Below, one piece after another: positions 50,884 to 59,727 of a stretch of DNA of 64,000 bases (position 1 is its first letter; each line of letters starts with the position of its first letter). The stretch covers positions 104,576 to 168,575 of the forward strand of contig NZ_CATNLZ010000037.1 in NCBI RefSeq assembly GCF_950101795.1, given 5' to 3'. Origin of the DNA: Nocardioides sp. T2.26MG-1 (GTDB lineage Bacteria > Actinomycetota > Actinomycetes > Propionibacteriales > Nocardioidaceae). A model generated the notes under the pieces. That model was not told the origin of the DNA. It saw only the letters and a program-made list of their open reading frames with translations, and made no database searches. Made by a program: the position numbers and the translations under genes.

Positions 50884-52146
50884 ATGCTCGGTCGCGTCGC
50901 ATCCAGGGTCGGCGCCGCCCTGGGGTTCCCCTCGATCGGCCAGCACCGAAGGTTCGTCACCGCGATCGCGATCGACGCTGTCGGGAGCGGCGTGTTCATG
51001 CCGGTCTCGATGCTCTACTTCCTGGTCACCACCGACCTCACCCTCGTGCAGGTCGGCGCGGCGATCTCGCTGGCCTCGGCCGTCGCGCTGCCGGCCGGCC
51101 CGGTCCTCGGCGGCCTGGTCGACCGGTGGGGCGCCAAGCACGTCCTGCTCGGCGGCAACCTCCTGCAGGCCGCTGGCTTCCTGGCCTACCTCGCCACCGA
51201 CTCGTTCCTGGGGCTGACGCTCTGGACGGTCGTGGTCACCGTCGGCCGCACGGCGTTCTGGGGCTCCTACGGCAACATCGTGGCCGCGATCTCAGCGCCG
51301 GGGGAGCGCGAGCGCTGGTTCGGGTTCCTCGGGGCGCTGCGCAACGTCGGGTTCGCGGTGGGCGGCCTGCTGTCGGGCCTCGCGATCACGGTCGGCACCC
51401 CGGCGGCGTACTACACAGTGGTCGTCGTCAACGCGGTGTCGTACGTCGTCGCCTTCGCGCTGCTGCTCGCGGTGCCGCCCACGGCGCGCGTGGTGCACCG
51501 GGCGGTCGAGGGTGGGTGGGGCACGGTGCTCCGGGACCGGCCGTACCGGCTGCTGTGGGCCAACCAGCTCGTCTACTCGCTGGCGATGATGGTGCTGAAC
51601 TTCGCGATGCCCGTCTATGCGACGACGGTGCTCGGCCTCTCCGGGTGGGTCACGGGCGCGGTCTTCACGATCAACACCGTGATGATCGGGTTCGGCCAGG
51701 GTCTGGTCGTCCGCGCGATGACCGGCGCGCGGCGGTGGCGGGTGCTGCTGCTGACCAACCTGGTGTTCGCGGGGTCGTTCGTGGTGCTGCTGGGCGCGAG
51801 CCGGCTGTCCGTGGCTCTCGCCACGACCGTGGTGATCGTCGGGTCGGTGGTCTACACGGTCGGCGAGCTGCTCGGCGGCCCGGTGCTGGGGGCGCTGTCC
51901 GCCGAGGCGGCGCCCGAGCACCTGCGCGGCCGCTACCTCTCGCTGATCCAGCTCGCGTGGAACCTCGCCAGCACCGTGGCCCCGCTGGCGTTCGCGTGGC
52001 TCCTGGACCGTGGCCCGACCCCGATCTGGCTGGCGCTGGCCGGGCTCTCGCTCGCCGGTACGGCGTTGAGCGTGCTGCTCGGCCGGGTGCTTCCGCACGC
52101 CGCGCGGAAGGTCACCAACCGGGCCGAGGAGCCCACCCCCGCCTGA
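50884..52146 (+). CDS. MFS transporter, drug-exporter-like
   Basis: A 420-residue protein with 12 predicted helices. The MFS loop 2-3 signature is GLVDRWGAKHVLLGGN, the central loop near residue 205 is short, and the loop 10-11 region reads APEHLRGRYLSLIQLAWN. No N- or C-terminal extra domain. The ATG follows GGAGGA. Substrate unknown; the fold is closest to multidrug exporters of the MdtH/MDR type. Divergent from DUF1028-glpK with a 61-nt gap. Confidence 0.9.
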   Translation: MLGRVASRVGAALGFPSIGQHRRFVTAIAIDAVGSGVFMPVSMLYFLVTTDLTLVQVGAAISLASAVALPAGPVLGGLVDRWGAKHVLLGGNLLQAAGFLAYLATDSFLGLTLWTVVVTVGRTAFWGSYGNIVAAISAPGERERWFGFLGALRNVGFAVGGLLSGLAITVGTPAAYYTVVVVNAVSYVVAFALLLAVPPTARVVHRAVEGGWGTVLRDRPYRLLWANQLVYSLAMMVLNFAMPVYATTVLGLSGWVTGAVFTINTVMIGFGQGLVVRAMTGARRWRVLLLTNLVFAGSFVVLLGASRLSVALATTVVIVGSVVYTVGELLGGPVLGALSAEAAPEHLRGRYLSLIQLAWNLASTVAPLAFAWLLDRGPTPIWLALAGLSLAGTALSVLLGRVLPHAARKVTNRAEEPTPA

Positions 52147-52164
52147 CCCCTCGACCGGCCGCGA

Positions 52165-52214
52165 GGGACTTTCGGCCGTGCCCTTCGGCCTTCAGTCTCG
52201 TGCCTTTGGGCCCG
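52165..52214 (+). promoter_or_regulatory. Cluster of three GNGCCYTTCGGCC-like boxes upstream of pfp
   Basis: Three related direct repeats: GGGACTTTCGGCCGT at 52165-52179, GTGCCCTTCGGCCTT at 52178-52192 and GTGCCTTTGGGCCCG at 52200-52214. They lie 120-170 bp before the phosphofructokinase start in a 188-bp gap. They loosely resemble tandem sites of DosR/DevR-type regulators, which have GGGAC-like half sites. The factor is not known; binding is inferred from repetition and position only. Confidence 0.35.
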
Positions 52215-52334
52215 GCTCCAGAGGTGGCCGCGCGGCGGCCGCGGCACTAGAGTCGAACCGTCTGTTGTGAACGATCCAAAGAGGTCCGCGCCAGTTCTGG
52301 CCGCGAGCCCACGAGCAGAGAGTCCTGAACCCCC

Positions 52335-53561
52335 ATGACCGTCCGACGCGTTGCCCTGCTCACCGCCGGTGGCCTCGCCCCGTGCCTGTCCTCGGCTGTC
52401 GGAGCGCTGATCGAGCGCTACACCGAGCTCGAGCCGGAGATCGAGATCATCGCCTACGTCAACGGGTACGCCGGCCTGCTCGGCGGCAAGTACCTCACGG
52501 TCACCCCGGAGGTCCGGGCCCAGGCGCACCTGCTGCACCGCTTCGGCGGCAGCCCGATCGGCAACAGCCGGGTCAAGCTCACCAACGTCAAGGACTGCGT
52601 GAAGCGCGGGTTGGTCCAGGAGGGGCAGGACCCCCTCCACGTGGCGGCCGAGCAGCTCACCAAGGACGGCGTCGACGTGCTGCACACCATCGGCGGCGAC
52701 GACACGAACACCACGGCGGCCGACCTCGCGGCGTACCTGCACGAGAACGACTACGAGCTCACCGTCGTCGGCCTGCCCAAGACGATCGACAACGACGTCA
52801 TCCCGATCCGCCAGTCGCTGGGCGCCTGGACGGCCGCGGAGCAGGGCGCGCTGTTCGCCCGCAACATCGTCGCCGAGCACTCCTCCAACCCCCGGATGCT
52901 GATCATCCACGAGGTCATGGGCCGCAACTGCGGCTGGCTCACCGCCGCGACCGCGGTGAAGTACCGCGAGTGGGTCGCGGCGCAGGAGTTCTCCGGCTTC
53001 GGCGGCAACACCGCCGCGCACTGGGACGTGCACGCGGTCTACGTCCCCGAGCTCGCCTTCGACATCGCCGCCGAGGCCGAGCGGCTCAAGGCGGTCATGG
53101 ACGAGACCGGCTGCGTGAACATCTTCCTGTCCGAGGGCGCCGGTGTCTCCACGATCGTGGAGGAGATGCTCGCCCGCGGCGAGGAGCCCAAGCGCGACGC
53201 GTTCGGCCACGTCAAGATCGACACGATCAACCCCGGCGCCTGGTTCGCCAAGCAGTTCGGCCACCACATCGGCGCTGAGAAGACCATGGTGCAGAAGAGC
53301 GGCTACTTCTCCCGCTCCGCCGCCGCCAACGACGAGGACCTGGCGCTGATCAAGGCGTGCTCCGACCTCGCGGTCGACGCTGCCCTGCGCGGCGAGAGCG
53401 GCGTGGTGGGCCAGGACGAGGACGCCGGCGACGAGCTGCGGGTCTGCGAGTTCCCGCGGATCAAGGGCGGCAAGGTCTTCGACACCTCCGTGCCGTGGTT
53501 CGGCGAGCTGCTCGAGGGCATCGGCCAGCCGGTCGGCGACGCGGTGACGCCCGAGCACTGA
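52335..53561 (+). CDS. 6-phosphofructokinase, PPi-dependent type
   Basis: A 408-residue PFK-A superfamily enzyme. The phosphoryl-donor motif reads GGDDTNTTAA, with Asp where ATP-dependent enzymes have Gly, so pyrophosphate is the expected donor. KTIDNDV carries the catalytic Asp and EVMGRNCGWLTA the substrate loop. PPi-dependent enzymes work reversibly in glycolysis and gluconeogenesis. Start: ATG after GAGAGTCC. The stop codon lies in a 14-bp tandem repeat. Confidence 0.95.
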   Translation: MTVRRVALLTAGGLAPCLSSAVGALIERYTELEPEIEIIAYVNGYAGLLGGKYLTVTPEVRAQAHLLHRFGGSPIGNSRVKLTNVKDCVKRGLVQEGQDPLHVAAEQLTKDGVDVLHTIGGDDTNTTAADLAAYLHENDYELTVVGLPKTIDNDVIPIRQSLGAWTAAEQGALFARNIVAEHSSNPRMLIIHEVMGRNCGWLTAATAVKYREWVAAQEFSGFGGNTAAHWDVHAVYVPELAFDIAAEAERLKAVMDETGCVNIFLSEGAGVSTIVEEMLARGEEPKRDAFGHVKIDTINPGAWFAKQFGHHIGAEKTMVQKSGYFSRSAAANDEDLALIKACSDLAVDAALRGESGVVGQDEDAGDELRVCEFPRIKGGKVFDTSVPWFGELLEGIGQPVGDAVTPEH

Positions 53562-53604
53562 CCCTCGAGCACTGACCCTCGAGCACTGACCCTCGAGCAC
53601 TGAC
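53553..53604 (+). repeat. 14-bp tandem repeat from the pfp 3' end
   Basis: About 3.7 perfect copies of GAGCACTGACCCTC. The first copy contains the last Glu and His codons and the TGA of pfp, so the array arose by serial duplication of the gene's end, each copy carrying its own stop in register or frame-shifted. Confidence 0.95.
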
Positions 53605-53659
53605 ACCCGCCTCGCGGCGGCGCGGGGTTGAAGTGGCCCGCGGTTGGGGAACGATCCCA

Positions 53660-53698
53660 GAGATCCGACTTCGAGATCCGCCTCTGAGATCCGACCCC
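53660..53698 (+). repeat. 13-bp imperfect tandem repeat upstream of the APC permease
   Basis: Three copies of GAGATCCGNCNNN lie at 53660, 53673 and 53686. They end 16 bp before the permease start, next to the likely Shine-Dalgarno (GGAGA). Confidence 0.85.
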
Positions 53699-53714
53699 GA
53701 CCGAGGAGACCGCG

Positions 53715-55169
53715 ATGAGTTCGAGCACGGCCGAGACCGTCGACGTGAACGGACCGACACCGGACCTGAAGCGGGTGATGGGGCCCAGGCTCCTGCTGCT
53801 GTTCATCGTCGGCGACATCCTCGGCTCGGGCGTCTACGCCGTCACCGGCAAGATCGCCGGCCAGGTCGGTGGCATCGCCTGGGCGCCGTTCCTCGTGGCG
53901 TTCACGGTCGCGACGCTCACCGCGTTCTCCTACCTCGAGCTGGTCACGAAATACCCCCAGGCCGCCGGCGCCGCGCTGTACACGCACAAGGCGTTCGGCA
54001 TCCACTTCGTCACGTTCCTGGTCGCCTTCACGGTCGTGTGCTCCGGCATCACGAGCGCGGCGACGTCGTCGAGCCTGCTGTCGGCCAACCTGCTCGTCGG
54101 CCTCGACGAGCTCCTCCCGGGCGTTCCCACGGGCGAGACCGCCACGCTGCTCGTGGCGCTCGCGTTCATGGTCGTGCTGGCGCTGATCAACCTGCGCGGG
54201 GTCGGCGAGAGCGTGAAGTTCAACGTCGTGCTGACCATCGTCGAGATGACGGCCCTCGCGATCGTGATCGCGATCGGGCTCTGGGTCGTCGGTCGCGGCG
54301 ACGGTGACCTCTCGCGCATCACGGTCTTCGAGAGCCCGGACCAGAAGGGGATGTTCGCGGCCGTGACGATCGCGACCGCGATCGCGTTCTTCTCGATGGT
54401 CGGCTTCGAGGACTCGGTGAACATGGTGGAGGAGACCAAGGAGCCGGAGCGGATCTTCCCCAAGATGATGCTCACCGGCCTGGGCATCGCGGTGATGATC
54501 TACATGCTGGTGGCGATCTCGGTGGTCGCGGTGATCCCCGCCGGCGACATCGCCACTCCGCAGAACCCGGAGGCCGGCGTGCTGCTCGACGTGGTCCGGG
54601 TCGGGTCCCCGGACATCCCGGTCGACAAGCTCTTCCCGTTCATGACCGTGTTCGCCGTGGCCAACACCGCCCTGATCAACATGCTGATGGCCAGCCGCCT
54701 CGTGTACGGCATGGCCCACCAGGACGTGCTGCCGCGGAGCCTGGGCCGGGTGTCCGCGTCCCGGCGCTCGCCGTACACCGCGATCGCGTTCACCACGGTC
54801 CTCGCACTCGCGCTGATCCTCGTCGTCCGGCTCCAGTCCGAGAGCAGCATCGTGGTCGCGCTGTCGGGCACGACCGCGCTGCTCCTGCTCGGGGTCTTCA
54901 CGGTCGTCAACGTCGCCTGCCTGATCCTGCGGCGGGACCCGACGCCCAGCAGGTTCCGGGCGCCCACGGTGTTCCCGGTCCTGGGGGCTCTCGCGTGCGC
55001 CTTCCTCCTCGGGCCGTGGGCCCGGCTGGAGGCCGACTTCATCCAGTACCGGATCGCGCTCGGCCTGCTCGGCGTCGGGCTGGTGCTGTGGCTGTTCACC
55101 TGGTTCACCAACCGGGGCGTGCGCGCCAAGAAGACCGGCTTCCGCGACATCGAGCACCTGGGGGAGTGA
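53715..55169 (+). CDS. APC-superfamily amino acid permease
   Basis: A 484-residue protein with 12 predicted helices. The first helix shows the substrate-binding break (IVGDILGSGVYAVTGKIAGQVGG), and FFSMVGFEDSVNMVEETKEPERIFPKM is the helix 6 region of the APC family. Complete. The ATG follows GAGGAGA. Substrate unknown. Stands alone between pfp and the DAHP synthase gene. Confidence 0.92.
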   Translation: MSSSTAETVDVNGPTPDLKRVMGPRLLLLFIVGDILGSGVYAVTGKIAGQVGGIAWAPFLVAFTVATLTAFSYLELVTKYPQAAGAALYTHKAFGIHFVTFLVAFTVVCSGITSAATSSSLLSANLLVGLDELLPGVPTGETATLLVALAFMVVLALINLRGVGESVKFNVVLTIVEMTALAIVIAIGLWVVGRGDGDLSRITVFESPDQKGMFAAVTIATAIAFFSMVGFEDSVNMVEETKEPERIFPKMMLTGLGIAVMIYMLVAISVVAVIPAGDIATPQNPEAGVLLDVVRVGSPDIPVDKLFPFMTVFAVANTALINMLMASRLVYGMAHQDVLPRSLGRVSASRRSPYTAIAFTTVLALALILVVRLQSESSIVVALSGTTALLLLGVFTVVNVACLILRRDPTPSRFRAPTVFPVLGALACAFLLGPWARLEADFIQYRIALGLLGVGLVLWLFTWFTNRGVRAKKTGFRDIEHLGE

Positions 55170-55232
55170 CCCGTCGGGTGAGCCCGCGTCTCGCGCCCGG
55201 CCACCGAATCGGGGCGAGACGTGCCGCCGCCG

Positions 55233-55238
55233 TACCCT
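55233..55238 (+). promoter_or_regulatory. Candidate -10 box of the DAHP synthase gene (leaderless)
   Basis: TACCCT ends 6 nt before the GTG at 55245. This spacing favours the GTG at 55245 over the in-frame GTG at 55221. Confidence 0.45.
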
Positions 55239-55244
55239 GGACCG

Positions 55245-56588
55245 GTGAGCAGCATCCCCGACCTCGCGACCCTGCACGCCCTGGGCGCCGCCCAGCAGCC
55301 GTCGTACCCCGACCGCACCGCCGTCGACGCGGCGGTCCAGCGGCTGCGGACGGCACCGCCGCTCGTCTTCGCCGGTGAGTGCGACGAGCTGAAGGGCAAG
55401 ATCGCGCAGGTCGCGCGGGGTCAGGCGTTCCTGCTCCAGGGCGGCGACTGCGCCGAGACGTTCGCGGGCGTGACCGCCGACAACGTGCGCAACAAGCTGC
55501 GCGTGCTGCTGCAGATGGCCGTCGTGCTGACGTACGCCGCGTCCGTGCCGGTCGTCAAGGTCGGCCGGATCGCCGGGCAGTACGCCAAGCCGCGCTCGTC
55601 CGACCTCGAGACCCGCAACGGCGTGACGCTGCCGGCCTACCGCGGCGACGCCGTCAACGGCTACGACTTCACCCCCGAGGCCCGGATCCCCGACCCGCAG
55701 CGCCTCGTGGACGTCTACAACTCCTCGGCCTCGACGCTCAACCTGGTGCGCGCGTTCGTCACCGGTGGCTATGCCGACCTGCGCCAGGTGCACACCTGGA
55801 ACACCGACTTCGTCCGCGAGTCTCCGGTCGGCCAGCAGTACGAGGCGATGGCCAACGAGATCGAGCGCGCACTGACGTTCATGAAGGCGATCGGGGCCGA
55901 CCCCGACGAGTTCCACCGGGTCGACTTCCACTCCAGCCACGAGGCGCTCGTGCTGGAGTACGAGCACGCGCTGACCCGCATCGACTCGCGCACCAGCACG
56001 CCGTACGACGTCTCCGGGCACTTCGTGTGGATCGGTGAGCGCACCCGTCAGCTCGACGGCGCGCACGTCGAGCTGATGAGCCACATCCGCAACCCGATCG
56101 GCGTCAAGCTGGGCCCGTCGACGTCACCCGACGACGCGCTGGCGCTGGCCGCGAAGCTCAACCCCGACAACGAGCCGGGCCGGCTGACCTTCATCACCCG
56201 CTTCGGCGCCGGCAAGATCCGCGACGGCCTGCCGACGCTGGTCGAGAAGGTCACCGCCGCCGGGCTCGAGGTCGCCTGGGTCTGCGACCCCATGCACGGC
56301 AACACGTTCGAGGCCAGCTCGGGCTACAAGACCCGCCGCTTCGGCGACGTGATCGACGAGGTCCAGGGCTTCTTCGACGTGCACCGCTCGCTCGGCACCT
56401 GGCCCGGCGGCCTGCACGTCGAGCTCACCGGCGACGACGTCACCGAGTGCGTGGGCGGCGGTGAGGACCTGCTCGAGATGGACCTCGGCAACCGCTACGA
56501 GTCGGTCTGCGACCCGCGGCTCAACCGGGTGCAGTCGCTGGAGCTGGCGTTCCTCGTCGCGGAGATGCTCCGAGCCACCACGTCCTGA
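55245..56588 (+). CDS. aroG: 3-deoxy-7-phosphoheptulonate synthase, class II
   Basis: A 447-residue class II (plant-type) DAHP synthase, first enzyme of the shikimate pathway. Seen are LLQGGDCAETFAG, KVGRIAGQYAKPRSSD, YRGDAVNGYDF, DFHSSHEALVLEYE, GHFVWIGERTRQLDGAHVEL and DPMHGNTFE, with metal ligands in CAETF, HGN and the C-terminal Glu/Asp residues. The class II enzyme is the main DAHP synthase in most actinobacteria. The GTG at 55245 gives a normal N-terminus. Confidence 0.97.
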   Translation: MSSIPDLATLHALGAAQQPSYPDRTAVDAAVQRLRTAPPLVFAGECDELKGKIAQVARGQAFLLQGGDCAETFAGVTADNVRNKLRVLLQMAVVLTYAASVPVVKVGRIAGQYAKPRSSDLETRNGVTLPAYRGDAVNGYDFTPEARIPDPQRLVDVYNSSASTLNLVRAFVTGGYADLRQVHTWNTDFVRESPVGQQYEAMANEIERALTFMKAIGADPDEFHRVDFHSSHEALVLEYEHALTRIDSRTSTPYDVSGHFVWIGERTRQLDGAHVELMSHIRNPIGVKLGPSTSPDDALALAAKLNPDNEPGRLTFITRFGAGKIRDGLPTLVEKVTAAGLEVAWVCDPMHGNTFEASSGYKTRRFGDVIDEVQGFFDVHRSLGTWPGGLHVELTGDDVTECVGGGEDLLEMDLGNRYESVCDPRLNRVQSLELAFLVAEMLRATTS

Positions 56589-56605
56589 GCCTGCGTCAGG
56601 ACGGG

Positions 56606-57217
56606 TCAGCCGTCCTGCGCCAACCTGGCGTGGAGTCCGGCGATGACGGTCTCGACGCCGAACGCCCAGACCTGCTCGTGGTCGCCCACGTCGGTGGCGA
56701 CCGAGCGCACCAGGGGGAACGACTCGGCCGGGAGCTCGTCGAGCTGGGTCTCGGGCGTGTCGCCGCGCGCCGCCATGCTGCGCTCGGTGCCGATCATCAG
56801 GGCCAGGAACGACACGGTCTTGACCGCGGCGAACGCGTCGGCCGGCGCGAAGCCCGCCTCCCGGAAGGCGGCCAGCGCCACCTCGAAGGACGCGGTCGCG
56901 AGCGCGCCCTGGACCGGGCGCTGCTGGAGCGCGTGGAAGGCGCCCGGGTGCGTGGCGGCGATGCCGGTGACGGCGCCGGTGAACTGGCGGACCCAGTCCT
57001 CCCAGGTGACCGGGCCCGTGGGCAGCTTGGCCTCGGCGAGCAGCATCTCGACGATCCCGTCGGTGACGGCCTCACGTGTCGGGACGTGGTTGTAGAGCGA
57101 GGTGACGTGGACGCCGAGCTCGCCGGCGATCCGCCGGAGGGTCACCGCGTCCGGGCCGTCGCGGTCGGCGAGCCGCACTGCGGTCTGCAGGATCCGCTCG
57201 CGGGTCAACGCCGCCAT
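56606..57217 (-). CDS. TetR-family transcriptional repressor
   Basis: A 203-residue protein. The N-terminal helix-turn-helix is ILQTAVRLADRDG...TLRRIAGELGVHVTSLYNHVPTREAV, followed by a ligand-binding helical domain. It is divergent from the serine hydrolase gene, and the intergenic region holds two near-identical 17-bp palindromes. It most likely represses itself and the hydrolase and is released by an unknown ligand. Confidence 0.93.
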   Translation of the reverse strand: MAALTRERILQTAVRLADRDGPDAVTLRRIAGELGVHVTSLYNHVPTREAVTDGIVEMLLAEAKLPTGPVTWEDWVRQFTGAVTGIAATHPGAFHALQQRPVQGALATASFEVALAAFREAGFAPADAFAAVKTVSFLALMIGTERSMAARGDTPETQLDELPAESFPLVRSVATDVGDHEQVWAFGVETVIAGLHARLAQDG

Positions 57218-57237
57218 GGCCACCTCGTCTCTTGACA

Positions 57238-57277
57238 AACCTACGCCGTAGGTTAACCCTGACCTACACTGTAGGTC
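57238..57277. promoter_or_regulatory. Paired TetR operators (RACCTAC-N3-GTAGGTY)
   Basis: AACCTACGCCGTAGGTT at 57238-57254 and GACCTACACTGTAGGTC at 57261-57277 are 17-bp palindromes with identical arms apart from the outer base. Centres are 23 bp apart, roughly two helical turns. A TTGACA hexamer at 57232-57237 borders the first. They sit between the divergent TetR and hydrolase start codons. Confidence 0.85.
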
Positions 57278-57307
57278 GACGCCGGCTCGCCGGCCGAAGG
57301 AGGAATC

Positions 57308-58702
57308 GTGTCGTTCACCCAGGCCGAGCTCGAGACGAAGCTGGCAGAGCTCATCGACCGTCACCACGTGCCGGGTGCGCAGCTGGCCGTGCTCGACGGC
57401 GAGACGATCACCGAGGCGGCGGCGGGGGTGCTCAGCATCCGCACGGGGGCCCCGGTCACCACCGATGCCCTGTTCCTACCCGGTTCGATCGGGAAGCTCT
57501 ACACGGCGACGCTGGTCCTGATGCTCGTCGACGAGGGCCTGATCGACCTCGATCGTCCGGTGCGAAGCTACCTGTCCGGCTTCGAGGTCCGCGACCACCA
57601 CGCGCGTGACACCGTGACCGTGCGCGATCTGTTGCGGCACACCAGCGGCTTCGACGGCGACATCTTCATCGACACCGGGCGCGGCGACGACGCGCTCGAG
57701 CGGTACCTCGAAGAGATCGCCGACCTCCCGCAGATCTGCGAGCCCGGCGCCGTGTGGAGCTACAGCAACAGCGGCTACGCGATCCTCGGCCGGCTCGTCG
57801 AGGTGGTCGCCGGCACGGTCTACGAGACCGCGCTGCGCGACCGGCTGCTCACCCCGCTCGGGCTGAAGCACTCGGTGGTCTTTCCCGAGGAGGCGATCAC
57901 GCACCCCGTCTCCGTGGGTCACGATCCCGACCCCGAGGACCCCGAGGCCCATGTGGTGAGCGAGCCGTGGGGACTGTTCCGCTCGTGCGGGCCGATGGGC
58001 GCCTCGCTCGTCGCGAGCGCCGCCGACGTGATCCGGTTCGCCCTGCTGCACCTCGACGGCGGCGTGAGCGCCGACGGCACCCGCCTGCTCTCCGCCGACC
58101 TGGTCGCCGCGGCCCAGGAGCCGCAGGTCACGCTCGTCGACGACACGGTGCTGGGCGAGGCGTGGGGCCTGGGCTGGATCCTGGACCACTTCGGCGACGT
58201 CGCCGTCATCGGCCACGACGGGAACTCGCTCGGCCAGAACGCCTTCATGCGGCTGGCGACCGAGCAGCGGTTCGGGTTCTGTCTGCAGACCAACGTCGAG
58301 AGTGCGCTCTCGATGTACCGCGAGCTCGCGGCCTGGCTGTTCGGCGAGCGGCTCGGCGTCGCCCCGCGGCAGGACCCGGAGCCGCTCCCGTCCCGGGTGG
58401 TGGCCGATGCGGAGCGGTACGTCGGCACCTACCGCCGCGAGGGCCTCTCCTACGAGGTCGCCCGGGCGGGCGACGGATCGCTGGTGGCGAGCGTCGACGT
58501 CACCCACGCGGCCGCCGAGCTGCAGAACCTGCCGCCGATGAACGAGCTGCCGCTGATCCCGGTGGAGCGGGACCAGTCGTTCCTGCTCAAGCTGCCGATC
58601 GCGGACAGCGAGCTGCTGGCCGTCTTCTTCAACCCCGACGACGACACCGCCACGCCGACGTACCTGCACTTCGGCGGCCGGGCCCACCGGCGGGTGGGGT
58701 GA
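57308..58702 (+). CDS. Serine hydrolase, class C beta-lactamase-like
   Basis: A 464-residue cytoplasmic-looking (no signal) penicillin-binding-like hydrolase. The SxxK motif is in LPGSIGKLYTATL, the YSN motif in WSYSNSGYAILG, and the third motif is replaced by HDGNSLGQ. A C-terminal lipocalin-like domain of about 100 residues is present. Strong Shine-Dalgarno GAAGGAGG 5 nt before the GTG. Likely controlled by the divergent TetR protein. Could be an esterase, D-aminopeptidase or beta-lactamase-like enzyme; the substrate cannot be named. Confidence 0.9.
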   Translation: MSFTQAELETKLAELIDRHHVPGAQLAVLDGETITEAAAGVLSIRTGAPVTTDALFLPGSIGKLYTATLVLMLVDEGLIDLDRPVRSYLSGFEVRDHHARDTVTVRDLLRHTSGFDGDIFIDTGRGDDALERYLEEIADLPQICEPGAVWSYSNSGYAILGRLVEVVAGTVYETALRDRLLTPLGLKHSVVFPEEAITHPVSVGHDPDPEDPEAHVVSEPWGLFRSCGPMGASLVASAADVIRFALLHLDGGVSADGTRLLSADLVAAAQEPQVTLVDDTVLGEAWGLGWILDHFGDVAVIGHDGNSLGQNAFMRLATEQRFGFCLQTNVESALSMYRELAAWLFGERLGVAPRQDPEPLPSRVVADAERYVGTYRREGLSYEVARAGDGSLVASVDVTHAAAELQNLPPMNELPLIPVERDQSFLLKLPIADSELLAVFFNPDDDTATPTYLHFGGRAHRRVG

Positions 58703-58719
58703 CCTGACAGGATCGTCGC

Positions 58720-59727
58720 GTGATCGACCTGCGCTCCGACACCCTGACGAAGCCCACCGGCGACATGCGTGCGGCGATGGCGCGCGCCGACGTCGGTGAC
58801 GACGTGTACGGCGAGGACCCGACCGTCGCGCGGCTCGAGGAGCGGGTCGCCGGGCTGCTCGGCCACGAGGCCGCGCTGTTCACGCCGACCGGGTCGATGG
58901 CCAACATGCTCGCCGTACGGTCGCTCGTCGGGCCCGGCCAGGAGGTCCTCTGCGAGGCCAGCGCCCACATCGCGCGGGCCGAGCTGGGCGCGCACGGGGC
59001 CTACACCGGGCTGACCATGCGCACCTGGATCCACCCGCGCGGCCAGGTCGACCTCGACGCGATCCGCACGATCTTCGCGCCCGACATGGGGCCGTTCTTC
59101 GTGCCGACCGCCGCGATCTCGGTCGAGAACACGCACAACTTCGCCGGAGGAGCGGTGCTGCCGCTCCAGGACCTGCGGGACCTGCGGGAGTACGCCACCG
59201 GTGTCGGCGTCCGGGTGCACGTCGACGGCGCCCGCATCTGGAACGCCCACGTGGCCACCGGCACGCCGCTCGCGGAGTACGGCGCGATCGCCGACGTGAT
59301 GTCCGTCTGCCTCTCCAAGGGGCTCGGCGCCCCGGTCGGCTCGTTGATGGCCGGCAGCGCCGACGCGATCGCCGAGGCGCGCATCTGGCGCAAGCGGATG
59401 GGCGGCGGCATGCGCCAGGTCGGCATCCTGGCCGCGGCCGGGCTGCACGCCCTCGACCACCACCTCGACCGGCTCGCCGACGACCACGCGCACGCCCGCC
59501 TGCTCGCCGAGGCCTGCGGAGTCGACCCCGCGACCGTGGACACCAACATCGTGGTCGTGCGCCGCTCCGACGCCTCCGACTTCGTCGCGGCCGCCCGCGA
59601 GGAGGGGGTGCTGGTCTCCGCGGTCGGGCCCACCGCCGTACGCCTCGTCACGCACCTCGACGTCAGTCGCGACGACGCCGAGAAGGCGGCCGCGGTGCTC
59701 GGCCGGCTAGCCGGCGCCCACCAGTGA
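58720..59727 (+). CDS. Low-specificity L-threonine aldolase
   Basis: A 335-residue PLP enzyme of the fold-type I beta-eliminating lyase group, cleaving threonine to glycine and acetaldehyde. Seen are IDLRSDTLTKPTGDMRAAM, FTPTGSMANMLAV, VHVDGARIWNAHVATG and the PLP Lys in CLSKGLGAPVGS. The GTG start lies 6 nt after CAGGAT, a possible leaderless -10 box. Its last 21 bp overlap the convergent zinc-ribbon gene. Confidence 0.95.
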   Translation: MIDLRSDTLTKPTGDMRAAMARADVGDDVYGEDPTVARLEERVAGLLGHEAALFTPTGSMANMLAVRSLVGPGQEVLCEASAHIARAELGAHGAYTGLTMRTWIHPRGQVDLDAIRTIFAPDMGPFFVPTAAISVENTHNFAGGAVLPLQDLRDLREYATGVGVRVHVDGARIWNAHVATGTPLAEYGAIADVMSVCLSKGLGAPVGSLMAGSADAIAEARIWRKRMGGGMRQVGILAAAGLHALDHHLDRLADDHAHARLLAEACGVDPATVDTNIVVVRRSDASDFVAAAREEGVLVSAVGPTAVRLVTHLDVSRDDAEKAAAVLGRLAGAHQ

